64,000 nucleotides of DNA, taken from NCBI RefSeq assembly GCF_000219625.1, contig NC_018216.1:2356001-2420000 (forward strand). Direction: 5' to 3'. The stretch comes from Zymoseptoria tritici IPO323 (Eukaryota > Ascomycota > Dothideomycetes > Mycosphaerellales > Mycosphaerellaceae). Below, in pieces: positions 1 through 10,264 of the stretch (its first letter is position 1; the number at the start of each line of letters is the position of its first letter). The notes beneath the pieces are model-generated. The model was given only the letters and a program-made list of their open reading frames with translations. It had not been told where the DNA came from and did not search any database. The translations under genes were made by a program, and so were the position numbers.

Positions 1-802
1 TTGACAGCTGTTTCGAAAACGACCACTTGCGGCCGGAAACAGTCAACCACAAGGTCGTACCGCCAGCCAAAAGCCGGCGAACGTTAGCACAGTCAGATAA
101 GCCGGCTGCTTCCACCCGCTGAAAGTCGAAGCTGTGATCCGTCGACATCTCGGAGACGTGAGCGGAACCAAGATGCTACACGACACAAAAGTGCCGGTCG
201 ATGTCGTTTCACAAGGCACTCGAACACTACTAATCAGTAACCACGTCACCCAGCAACCATATGTGGACATTTGCAAAAAGTCAAGGACTACAACACCACG
301 ATTCCACTATCAGCTCGCTGCCTTCGATAAGGTTTGGCTGCGAGTCAATGTCTTACCTAAGAGGTCATGATCTCCAACAGACGCAAAGACAAACGCCTAG
401 GATACCACAAATAGTGGACGTGATAGCAAATACCGCGGCGAAAGCTCACAATTACCTGGTCAACTTCGTCGCTGACTCGAAGCTTTGGACAATTGCTCAC
501 GCTCCAACGTGCGATGATGTTACCAAAGCTTCTCGACCTGAGCACGACTCGGACCTCCACGGCCAAACTCACCAGTTGCAGGACACGATGTGTCGCTTAA
601 GGCTCATTTGGCGTTCGATCTAATGTGACCTTCCCATGGCACCGGCACTCGGAGACGAGAGACCTTTAACTCACGCCAGCGCTGCGTTGGGCACAAGTGC
701 GTGGCTGCGAGTCGAGACCATCATCAGTATCCACGCACGCCATGATCGGCTTAAAGTTGCTCGCACCTCGCTGCTCACGAGTTCTGCGTTCTGGGAGGCC
801 CT
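1..802. other. Left-edge intergenic stretch
   Basis: No gene is supportable here. The open frames are short, overlap on both strands, and show no domain, signal peptide or plausible splice structure. The right part is the upstream region of the receptor gene that follows. A gene lying mostly outside the window could extend into this stretch. Confidence 0.4.
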
Positions 803-3787
803 TTGGCGCTGAAGATGAAGAGTATCGCGGCCTTGACAGGCTTGATATGGCTTCTGGGTGCGTGTACGAGTGCTGTGGGCCTACAGACTCGTGCGGTGAA
901 TGCAACGGCATTACAATCGTTGCCCCAATGTGCAGTTCGTCGCATCTCCGCTCTCTTTTCAACCTCTTCGCTCCGGCTAACAGGATCAATCAGTCACGAT
1001 GTCTGGCCACCACACTGCCAGCATTCGAGTGCGGAATCCAGGAACCCTGCTTTTGCAATAACAATGACCTGTCTCGGACATTCAGCGCATGCATAAGCTC
1101 CGGTTGTGCGACACTGGAAGATCGTCTGGGTGAGCTACGAGAGCGAAGCCATTCTCGTTCCTCGACTAACACCCTTCGCAGAAACGCAACGCTTTCACGC
1201 CGAGACTTGCAGCAACCCCTTACGAGACAGAAGCACACTCACACGGGGCGTTGTCTGGGCGTTATTTGGCTTGACCACGCTGTTCCTTGCATTCCGAATC
1301 CTGTCCCGATCAGCGCTGCTCCATGGCAGAGGCTACAGCTGGGACGACTTCGTGGTGCTCCTCTGCTTTGTCATGCTGGTACCTCTGAGCGTCAGTCTGG
1401 AGTTCGAGATTCGATATGGACTAGGAAAGGATGCCTACAGATCAAGTATCAGTCAAATTTCGGCCCTATTGCATGTGAGTTGACGGATATTCGGTACCTT
1501 CGGCCCACGACTAACATCATCGGCTAGTGGTATTACTTCGGAGAGCTTCTTTACGTGGCAATCGTTATGCTGGCGAAAGTCGCTGTCGTACTGCTCTATC
1601 TCCGCATCTGGACGAACGAAGCAGTTAAGCCGGGCTTCCGACTGGTCTGTTGGGCAACGATTGCAGTTCTATTATCGACAGTCCTGGCCTTTGACTTTGC
1701 GCTGATCTTCCAGTGCTCGCCTATCAGCTATGCCTGGACCAAGGTCGCGAGCGACGAGACCGGTCGCTGTGTTGACATCAGTCCGCTGATGTACACGTTC
1801 GGCGCCCTTGACATTTGCTTCAATCTTCTCGTCTTTGTCTTACCGGTAGGCTTCGCGGTTGAGGTCTGTTTTTCTTTTCAACCAGCATTACTGATCTTGG
1901 TAGATTCAGAGCGTATTCGCCCTCAGTCTTTCATGGAAGAACAAGTTCGGAGTATCTTTGATATTCCTCGTCGGGCTCGCAGTCACGGCCGCTGCAGCTG
2001 CGCGTTTGCAATACCAGATTCGATTCGAGGATAGCAATGTGAGCAGAAGTATGTTCGGGGTCTGTCTCGGTCTCGCTAACGATCAGTAGAACACAACCTG
2101 GAATCTCCAGTACGTCGCAATGTGGAGTTTCGTGGAGTCGGCTCTTTCGATCATGTGTACCTGCATGCCTGCCATTGTCGGTCTTATTCAGCGGATTGGC
2201 AACGGAGATACGAAAGAGTCCGACGAGTTCATGACAGTGGACAGCAACTCTGCGCCCCCACGACAAAAGCCGCCGCGCGACAAGAGCTTTTACGATCGGC
2301 ACTCGCTCGGATCGGACGCTCCAACAGCACAGGGCGAAGCGCCCGATTTTGAAAAGGGACTCTGTCAGCTCGACGAGGAGGACGAGAGTCCTGCCGAGGG
2401 ACTATTCCCGCCTGCGAGATTCGGCGAGATCAGTATCATGCGTGACGAGCCAGAGAGCAATGATACGGCCGTCTCGAGTGCTCTTGCGGAGCGCAAGATG
2501 GTGAGAAGTCGTCACCTCAAAAACCAAGCGCAACCTTTGGCTTCACTGCATTACAGATCAAGAGTCAGTGGAAGTCCCAAACGAGTCGAAATCAGCCACG
2601 ACCCTCCGTCAACCCCCTCGGAGGCCAAGATGACATACCGAGACGAAGATGACATTCTCCACGAGGTGACAATCACTGATATTCCACAAGAGCGTCAGCC
2701 AGGTCCATTCCACAGCAACTGGAAGAATGGTGCAACTCGACCACGTGCCATGCGAGCCATTACAGAAGCGGATTCTAAACGAAACTCTCGAGTTTCGGGC
2801 GGAGGCATGACAGGACCGAAACCAACTGGAGAAAACATCTTCGCTGCTTTCAGAGCACTCTCACCTGTGAGTTCCCAACAAGCGTCCGGATCGGATCTAG
2901 CATCGTCGTACCGGAACGCATCTTCGTCTCCAGGAGCAGAGAGCTCTTCGGGCTACGTCTCTGCTCATAGCCTTAATTACCGGCCTTCTTTTCGATCTCG
3001 ATCAGCATCAACTCAAACCGAGGACCGCGATGCTTTATCACCAGACATGTCCCGCGGTCGGTCTCCTGGTGACGCCGAACGTGTGCCGCCGCCTGTCTTG
3101 GTTTCTCGGAGCAGCAGCTCCACACAAACGGATCTGTTGCAAACTCCACTTTCACCACCTCCTCTTTCTCCAGCTCCTCTTTCTCCAGCTCCTCTTTCTC
3201 CAGCTCCCCCACTCATGTCCGGTCCTCCACTTTCGCCGCTCCCGCCCATCCCTCAATCGGCATCGACTCAAACACAAGTCGCACATCGAGATACGTCTCG
3301 CTCTGGATTCACGCAGACGGATGACGACGTACCTAGAAGGACATCCAGATCAGGCTCCACCCAGACCGATATCGTCCCGAGGAACACATCTCGCTCGGGC
3401 TCAACGCAGACTGAGGTTGCGCCGAGAAATACTTCTCGATCCGGCTTCACGCAGACCGAAGACGCGCCACGGAGGACTTCTCGGTCCGGCTCCACGCAGA
3501 CCGACGCTAGTATATTACCTGGGCTCCTGTTGTCACCGCGACCTTCTCCTCGGCCCGAATTCGACGAGGCGGATGAGATGCCTAGGATGGGCAGCATCAG
3601 CGCTGTCCGAATGGGGTCGAGAGGCACGGCGACGCGGACTGAGGATGCCTTCTCGCCGCCTACTTCGCCGGTGTCGTCCGACGCCGGATACTCAAGTGCG
3701 GCGTCGAGTACTGATGCCATGCCACCTCCAGTGATTCGGACATCGGGAGGATCAGCTTCGTCTTGGTTGAATAGGGTGGATTTATAA
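803..3787 (+). CDS. CFEM-domain PTH11-type seven-helix receptor with TQT-repeat tail
   Basis: Predicted plasma-membrane receptor of the fungal PTH11 class. Six exons (803-934, 994-1129, 1182-1474, 1528-1845, 1904-2038, 2090-3787) join in frame to 903 residues; the introns carry GTGAG or GTAGG donors and CTAAC-like branch sites. Order: signal peptide (about 1-26); CFEM domain with all eight cysteines (C43, C47, C57, C63, C65, C77, C82, C99); seven hydrophobic helices between about 108 and 375; then a cytoplasmic tail of over 500 residues. The tail is Ser/Pro rich, has a short Leu-Ser-Pro-Ala-Pro repeat, and carries eight Thr-Gln-Thr motifs between residues 646 and 809. The position usually holding the CFEM aspartate (heme ligand in secreted CFEM proteins) is Gln60, so heme binding is doubtful. 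M803 is used; M815 is an equally good signal-peptide start. Family membership is well supported; the ligand is unknown. Confidence 0.85.
3286..3513 (+). repeat. In-frame tandem repeat coding TSRSG-x-TQT units
   Basis: Five imperfect units of about 45-51 bp inside the last receptor exon encode roughly 15-17 residues each, with the core TSRSG[S/F]TQT[D/E]. Three further TQT motifs lie upstream at about 3011, 3122 and 3267. Third-position differences between units show the array is not a very recent expansion, while the core is kept. Confidence 0.85.
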
Positions 3788-4337
3788 AATTTAGATGAGA
3801 CGGCGCTGGCGCATGGGGCGAGTAGATAATACAACGATATTCCAAACTTGAACCCTAATTACTCGGCGTCGGCGAGAACACCGTCTTCTGTTCGTCTTCG
3901 TTCCTGCTCGAGGTGCATCAGCGGATTTTGTGGTCGCTGAACTTTGGTACGTCGGGCCTCATGGCTACGACTTGAGCCGTAGAGAACAACGACGAACACG
4001 GCCCAGACCCAGCTAATTCGCATTTCAGATGAATTTTATTGGTTATGCAATAGCTGGACCAAATCGTTCCCTGAAAACTCGTACTGGCACTCCCTGACGC
4101 TTGATCGTCACTCTTCAGATTTCACATCACAAACGGCAAGTCGAGTCGTAGCTAGCACGACTTGTCTGCGATGAGTCGACGCAAATTCTCGCATGTACCG
4201 ATCGAGATCGAAGGGCAGAGGTAGAGGCTGCGTATTGACCATGTTCTTCGCTTTTCCGCGCACCCAAAGGTCTTGATATTTCTCTGGCTTGCATTCCCCA
4301 AGCAATCGCCTTTTCTGTACCTGTCGCGCACGAAACG
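3788..4337. other. Intergenic, receptor 3' end to tyrosinase 5' end
   Basis: No supportable coding sequence. It contains the terminator side of the receptor gene and the promoter and leader of the downstream tyrosinase-like gene. No repeat or structural RNA is visible. Confidence 0.5.
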
Positions 4338-5636
4338 ATGGCTCTGACCACATCCATTATAACAGTCCTGCTGGCCACGACATGCCTGGCCGGAAGCAAC
4401 ATCCCGCAAAAGCGGCAGTTTCCAGGTGGCTGTACGAGTCCAGTTCAGCGACGATCATGGTATGAATCATCGTTGGACTGCTTCAAGCTTGACGGGCTGA
4501 CATTGCCATACATCAGGTCATCTCTCAGCTCAGACGAGAAGCTGGCGTACATCAATGCCGACAAATGTCTCATGAACACGCCGGCTCAGCATGGTATACC
4601 AGGAGCAGTATCCGTGTGGGATGAGATCCAGTATGCGCATATTCGGAACATGAACTGGATCCATGGTGTGGTACGTTCCTCGGCGTTAGTGAATCCTGAT
4701 GCCGTCAGCTCATGCCCTCCCTTCTTGTCTACAGGGTCAATTCCTGCTCTGGCATCGATACTACGTGACCGTGTACGAGCGCCTCATGCAGCAACACTGC
4801 GGCTGGACTGGCGGAGTTCCGTACGTCGATACCACTCTGCCACCCTGTGTAGCCATACCACCGCTGACCTGCCTCACTCACAGCTATTGGCGCATCTCCA
4901 CCGACGCCGACAACATCCTCGCCTCGCCCATTTGGGACACCACCACGGGTCTTGGCGGTAATGGAGCATTCGGTAACGGCTGCATCACGGACGGGCCATT
5001 CGTCAACACCACGCTCCGGTTTCACGATGATGGCACCGCTGGAGAGCCGTACTGTATCACCAGAAACATCAATGCTGAGACATATAGGGGATCCGTGCAG
5101 GGTGAGATCGATTCTTGTATGCAGAGTCAGGATTTTGCGCAGGCGCATGCCTGCTATGAGAATACGGTGCATGCTTCGGCGCATCAGGGAACCGGTGGAG
5201 TGGTGAGTTTTGCCCGTCCTGAGGATCCGCGACGCGAGATGTGCTGATTGACGACGTAGATGGCGGATGCACTCACAGCGCCAGGCGATCCAATATTCTT
5301 CCTTCACCGTATGTGTCATATCCTGGCGTCTGCAATGCTCGACCAGCGGCTGATACCTCCCTCATAGACACTAACCTTGATCGCCTCTTCTGGGAATGGC
5401 AGCAGACCAATCCCGCCCATCTTACTGATATCTCCGGCTCCAACACACCGTCAGACGACTTTAATCGTGGCAACAACTGGGCGCCGCCCGGACCTGAGTT
5501 CACGCAATTCTCGGGAGACAACGGACCCATGACCACGATGGGACATGTGCTGTGGATGATTGGGATCTTGCCGAATGTGACAATCGGAGATGTGATGGAT
5601 TTGAGGGGAGCGACGATATGTGCGGAGTATGTGTGA
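4338..5636 (+). CDS. Secreted tyrosinase-like type-3 copper protein
   Basis: Predicted secreted tyrosinase/catechol-oxidase family enzyme, oxidising phenols to quinones with a dinuclear copper centre. Five exons (4338-4670, 4735-4820, 4884-5202, 5260-5308, 5368-5636) give 351 residues. A signal peptide covers about residues 1-19. Copper site A: H101, H109 and H118, the last in FLLWHRYY. Copper site B: H236 and H240 in HASAH, plus H262/H263 in the DPIFFLHH motif, followed by NLDRLFWEW. The protein is short compared with melanin tyrosinases and lacks their long C-terminal extension, as in the small secreted fungal tyrosinase-domain proteins. Copper ligands appear complete, so activity is plausible; the substrate (melanin precursor or other phenol) cannot be told. 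No secondary-metabolite genes are adjacent. Confidence 0.88.
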
Positions 5637-6668
5637 AGAAGAAGCTCGTGATGGTCTCGGGTGATAGAAATGATGAAGAGTCGAGTAATCAAATTTGAGG
5701 TGCACGAGGAAAGCATACCGCTCATGTACTCAGACCGTTTCCGTGAGGCTGGCCTGTACGCATCAAATGTTCATTGCCTGTATCTCGCTGTACCTCCGCG
5801 GCTCCGCTCGAATCGCACCACGTAATTTGGACTCCATTGGCTCGGATCGTACAGTGTGTGTAGGAGAACGAAAGTGTCGATGGGTCACTGCCTCGCTTCC
5901 GCGAAGACACGTACCTCCTGGGATCCAAAATCTGTTCTCTGGCGCACACTATACACACCAAGGCACCGGAGTCCGACAAATGTGGTGCAATTTGAGCGGA
6001 ACTTTGGAGGTATCCTCGGACAGGTCGGATAGCTGCTGGTAGACGTGCACTCGTGGATTCCTTGATGACTATTTGCAGTGACACTGTAACACACTCCAAT
6101 GGCAAGGATCCGGCACAACACCCTCCGTGTTAAATATGTTCTCCAGAGTTCACGGAACAAGCGCCGCATTTTGTTCGGACATGGTAGATCCTTATCAGCG
6201 CCCTGCAATCTTTAGAACACCAGTGCCGTCGTTGTTGCTTGCGTGGAGGTGTAAGTCCGCTTGGGATTTCGGCCAACTGTCGCCATGGCATGCATAGAAA
6301 GCTCCAGCATAGGTGTGCGTGTAATATATCAATAATGAAAGTTGAAGAGTGATGAACAAGAGGAAGGTGAGATGGAGAAATTGCTGACGGGATCACCGAC
6401 TCGCACGTGCAGGAGTGTGCAGTCATCAAATTCAAATGCAAGCGAGTCGCGCTTGCTTCCGCCGCGTGTGGCATCCCTGTAAAAAGAATCGCCGCCGCCG
6501 CTCTCCTTTTCACACGTTGAGCGAGCTTGCGCCAGTCTTTATTTCGACCTCTTCCTCGCCATCTGAGATCTCTCGTACGGCATTCCCACTCCCACGTTCT
6601 TTTCTCAGCGTTCCCATTCACTTCTCGATCCGAATCCTTGCATTTTCCCTTCGCCAAGCCTGTTCGTC
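5637..6668. other. Intergenic, about 1.0 kb
   Basis: Open frames on both strands here are short and unsupported. The last 200 bases before 6669 are pyrimidine-rich (TCTTTTC-type tracts), typical of a fungal promoter and leader for the transporter gene that follows. Confidence 0.45.
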
Positions 6669-8158
6669 ATGGCCTCGAAGGACTTCCGCGCATCCAGCGA
6701 CGCCGATCGCAAGCTCGAGGGCGGAGAAGAGGCCCAGCCGGCTCTGGGCGCTTCTGCTCAGACTCTCGAGACGGAGGCCGCGACCAAGAAGAATGACATC
6801 CATCCCGCTTTCTATATCGCGTAAGTTGGATGGAATGCATCGGCATTTTTGTGAAAATCACACTACTGACGCGGTTTTCCGGCGCAGACTATGGATTGCC
6901 TTGTCTTCAAGTGTGATTATCTTCAACAAATGGGTGTTGCATTCGGCCGAATTCAGTAAGAAGTGCTCCACGGATTCGCAGGAGAGCGACACATCTGACA
7001 TTGAGCTATAGAATTTCCCATGTTCCTGACGACATGGCACATGGTATTCGCGACCTTCATGACCCAAGGTCTGGCTCGGTTCTCAACAGTCCTCGATTCT
7101 CGCCATAAAGTTCCCATGAACCGGGACTTGTACATGCGAGCAATCGTTCCAATTGGTCTCTTCTTCAGTCTCAGCTTGATCTGCGGCAATGTGGCCTACC
7201 TGTACCTGAGTGTATCTTTCATTCAGATGTTGAAGGTGAGAGATTCCGTCTCATTACTCGTTGATGGGTTAAATGCTGATCCGCTGCAGGCACTGAACGC
7301 TGTTGTGACTCTCCTCGCAACATGGGCATTTGCTATCTCTCCACCGGATATGAGGAAGCTTGCCAACGTCTCTGCTATTGTGGTCGGTGTCATCGTTGCG
7401 TCCTTTGGCGAGATTCAATTCGTCATGTTCGGATTCTTGAGTACGTCGCGCCGAGAATTGACCATCGACTTCACAAGAGCTGACCTATACCCTTAGTTCA
7501 ACTTGCCGGCATCGTGTTCGAAGCTGTGCGCCTCGTCATGGTCCAGCGGATCCTCAGTGCCCCGGAATTTAAGATGGACCCTCTCGTTTCTCTCTACTAC
7601 TACGCACCGGCCTGCGCTGTCATTAACGGATTCTTCACTCTCTTCATCGAGATCCCTAAGATGGGCATGTCCGACATCTACCGCGTGGGAGTCTTCGTGC
7701 TGATCGCCAACGCCGCTGTGGCTTTTGCGCTCAACGTTTCTGTCGTTTTCTTGGTAAGATGTCCTGAAAGCCGCACTCCAGGACCAGCACTGACTGAATC
7801 ATAGATCGGCAAAACCTCCGCCGTCGTCCTTACGCTCAGTGGAGTCCTTAAGGACATTTTGCTTGTGGTTGCTTCAATGGTCATCTTCCTGGACCCAGTC
7901 TCCCCACTTCAATTCTTCGGCTACTCTATCGCACTTGCTGGTCTCGTGTACTACAAGCTCGGCGGCGAGGGCATCAAGAATGGCATCCAAGACGCTCAAA
8001 ACGTGTACCACTCGATGAATCAGCAGAATCCGGCACGACTGAGGGGCATCATGATTGGTGCTGGCGTTGCACTTGCGATCTTGGTAGTGTTCGTAATCTA
8101 CCCAGCTGTGACTGCCAGTGCGGCGGGCAAGGCAGCGGCGGCATCGACATTTGGTTGA
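6669..8158 (+). CDS. Triose-phosphate/nucleotide-sugar-type transporter (TPT/DUF250)
   Basis: Predicted multi-pass transporter of the drug/metabolite superfamily, TPT branch, probably in Golgi or ER membranes; the substrate is unknown. Six exons (6669-6820, 6888-6955, 7012-7235, 7290-7440, 7497-7753, 7805-8158) join to 401 residues. A hydrophilic N-terminus of about 50 residues precedes the first helix (IALSSSVIIFNKW, the conserved family start). Other family signs are WHM in helix 2, NVAYLYLSVSFIQMLKAL in the middle, and the late block GKTSAVVLTLSGVLKD followed by YSIALAGLVYYK. About ten hydrophobic segments are present. An extra C-terminal hydrophobic stretch (about 375-392) follows a short amphipathic linker. 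All intron phases agree. Class assignment is firm. Confidence 0.88.
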
Positions 8159-8520
8159 AGGGGCTTGGATGAATGATATCGATTGTGATAGGAGAGGGCT
8201 TGCTCGTCAGCTCAACGGGTGCTGGCTTTTCTGCTGTATTGGAGGAGCTTCATGTGTAAGAGTCGTGCTCGGCCGGCATGTCGAGTCGGGATGTAAGAAA
8301 CGTCTGCAGAAAAACGTGTCATATGGACAAAAGTGGATTATAGAATGACGACCAGAAAGTCCAATAATGCTCGAGATTCCTTATCGTCTGTGGTGATTTG
8401 AGGCTGGCAAGCTGGGGACATGCTCTTTTTGTGCCGTTCCGAACAAGGTTTAGCTCCACGTCCAATGCTTTCACATTTCGATCCTCTTCATCCATCGACT
8501 TTCTTCAATTGAACCATGTG
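8159..8520. other. Intergenic between transporter and GatA
   Basis: About 360 bp with no independent gene. The frame upstream of 8521 is open back to a TTG at 8398, but no ATG precedes 8521, so this is read as leader sequence. Confidence 0.5.
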
Positions 8521-9975
8521 ATGCAACGCACTCACCGTCTTCTCCAGGGCGGTTCTCGCCTCTGTAGGAGACGATTTAGCACCAATGTGGGTCTACATTC
8601 CACCGTGGTCTCGCGAGACCAACAACAGCAGAGCCCTCCGCCTGAAGGTCCTCTGGCCGGCAAGCACATCGGCGTCAAAGCGAACATCGTGGCCGGGACT
8701 CCTCACGCTGCTTCGAAAACGCTCTCCAACTTCCAAACACCCCACACCGCCACCGTTGTCGACCTTCTCACCGGAGCAGGAGCCACTACCCAGCATGGCC
8801 AAAACATGGACGAATTCGGCATGGGCTCGCACTCGCAGTTTTCCAACCACGGACCAGTGAAGTCGTCGTTCAGCAGAGCTGGCACATCTCTATCTCCCGG
8901 TGGTAGCAGTGGTGGAAGCGCTATTTCAGTCGCGACAGGCGAATGTTGGGCTGCGATTGGGACGGACACGGGAGGGTCGGTGAGATTGCCCGCCGCGTAC
9001 ACTGGCGTTGTGGGTTTCAAGCCGAGTTACGGCAGAATTTCAAGATGGGGAGTCATACAGTATGCGAACTCGCTGGATACGGTGGGCGTAATGGCACGAA
9101 ATGTGGCGGATGTGAGGAGAGTGTTTGGGGTTGTGGATCGCTGGGATTGGAGGGACGGGACCTCTTTGAAGGACGGGTTGCGAGAACGGATGAGCAGCAG
9201 TATTGAAAGCAAGAGTCTGAGGATTGGAGTGCCTGCGGAATACAATGTTGCTGAGGTGTCGCCCGTTGTGCGCGACGTGTACACTCGGGCTCTGCAAGCG
9301 CTGCAAGCCGCTGGACATATTCTCGTGCCGGTCTCACTACCCACAACACGAGAGGCCCTTTCTGCATACTATGTCCTGGCGCCAGCCGAAGCATCTTCGA
9401 ATCTGGCTAAGTACGACGGCATTCGCTACGGACATCGAACATCCATGTCAGACGCATCGCCAAATGCGGACCCACCACTCCCACTCTACGCCCAGACTCG
9501 AGGTGAAGGCTTTGGTCCGGAAGTGAAACGCCGGATCCTACTAGGAGCGTATACCCTCAGCTCCGAGGCGATGGACAATTACTTCATCCAAGCGCAGAAA
9601 GTGAGGAGGCTGGTGCAGCAGGACTTTGATCGGGTGTTCTACAAGGAGAACCCACTACTTTCAGCTGAGGCGAAAAGCGATGACGAAGAGGCTGTAGACT
9701 TGCTCCTCACTCCGACCGCGCCGACTCTGCCGCCGACGATCGTGGAGCTGGAGGAGCAAACCTCACTAGAGAGCTACATGAACGACGTCTTCACCGTGCC
9801 CGCAAGTCTGGCGGGTCTACCGGCGATTAGCATTCCGATCGCGCTCACAGCGGAGCAAAGGGATGGTATGGAAGAGACCGACGTTCGCAGTGTGGGAATG
9901 CAGCTGATCGGGCAATTCGGAGACGATAACGCTGTCCTGTCGGCAGCAGAATTGCTCGAGAAGCTGTCGTTGTAG
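8521..9975 (+). CDS. HER2: Mitochondrial glutamyl-tRNA(Gln) amidotransferase subunit A (Her2/GatA type)
   Basis: Amidase-signature protein predicted to convert Glu-tRNA(Gln) to Gln-tRNA(Gln) in mitochondria as part of the GatFAB/GatCAB complex. One exon, 484 residues from the first ATG. The N-terminus is arginine-rich with a likely mitochondrial presequence. The catalytic triad is visible: Lys in GVKANI, the cis-Ser in SPGGSSGGS, and the nucleophile Ser in GTDTGGSVR, followed by GFKPSYGRISRWGV. The C-terminal PASLAGLPAISIPI block is typical. Two departures: the usual VKDN reads VKAN, and the usual GKTN before MDEFGMGSHS reads HGQN. Both lie near the active site. A general fungal amidase is the alternative, but the DEFGMGSHS and SYGR motifs favour GatA. 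Confidence 0.85.
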   Translation: MQRTHRLLQGGSRLCRRRFSTNVGLHSTVVSRDQQQQSPPPEGPLAGKHIGVKANIVAGTPHAASKTLSNFQTPHTATVVDLLTGAGATTQHGQNMDEFGMGSHSQFSNHGPVKSSFSRAGTSLSPGGSSGGSAISVATGECWAAIGTDTGGSVRLPAAYTGVVGFKPSYGRISRWGVIQYANSLDTVGVMARNVADVRRVFGVVDRWDWRDGTSLKDGLRERMSSSIESKSLRIGVPAEYNVAEVSPVVRDVYTRALQALQAAGHILVPVSLPTTREALSAYYVLAPAEASSNLAKYDGIRYGHRTSMSDASPNADPPLPLYAQTRGEGFGPEVKRRILLGAYTLSSEAMDNYFIQAQKVRRLVQQDFDRVFYKENPLLSAEAKSDDEEAVDLLLTPTAPTLPPTIVELEEQTSLESYMNDVFTVPASLAGLPAISIPIALTAEQRDGMEETDVRSVGMQLIGQFGDDNAVLSAAELLEKLSL

Positions 9976-10264
9976 ATACTGAACCATGTTCCCGTGCCAT
10001 TATCCTCTCACCAAGGAGCTGAGTCCGCGACAACGCGTCTCGAAATCACGATTTCGCAGATGTGACGTGTAAACTCGCGTAAATTACCGCATCGAGAAAA
10101 CACAATTGACCAGTCGCGTGCCTCCCCTTGACCATCTCAACAAACGTCGCCTTCTGGCTAAAGAACGTACCGAGTCAAGGTATCTCTTCCGTCGCCTCTT
10201 CCCTGCACACCTGATGTAACCCTGAATCACGGAAACCTGAAACACACCTCCACTGCCTTTCACG

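Noticed and set aside
8398..8520. Extended start of the GatA frame
   Set aside because: The extension begins at TTG, not ATG; 8521 is the first ATG and is followed by a presequence-like N-terminus.
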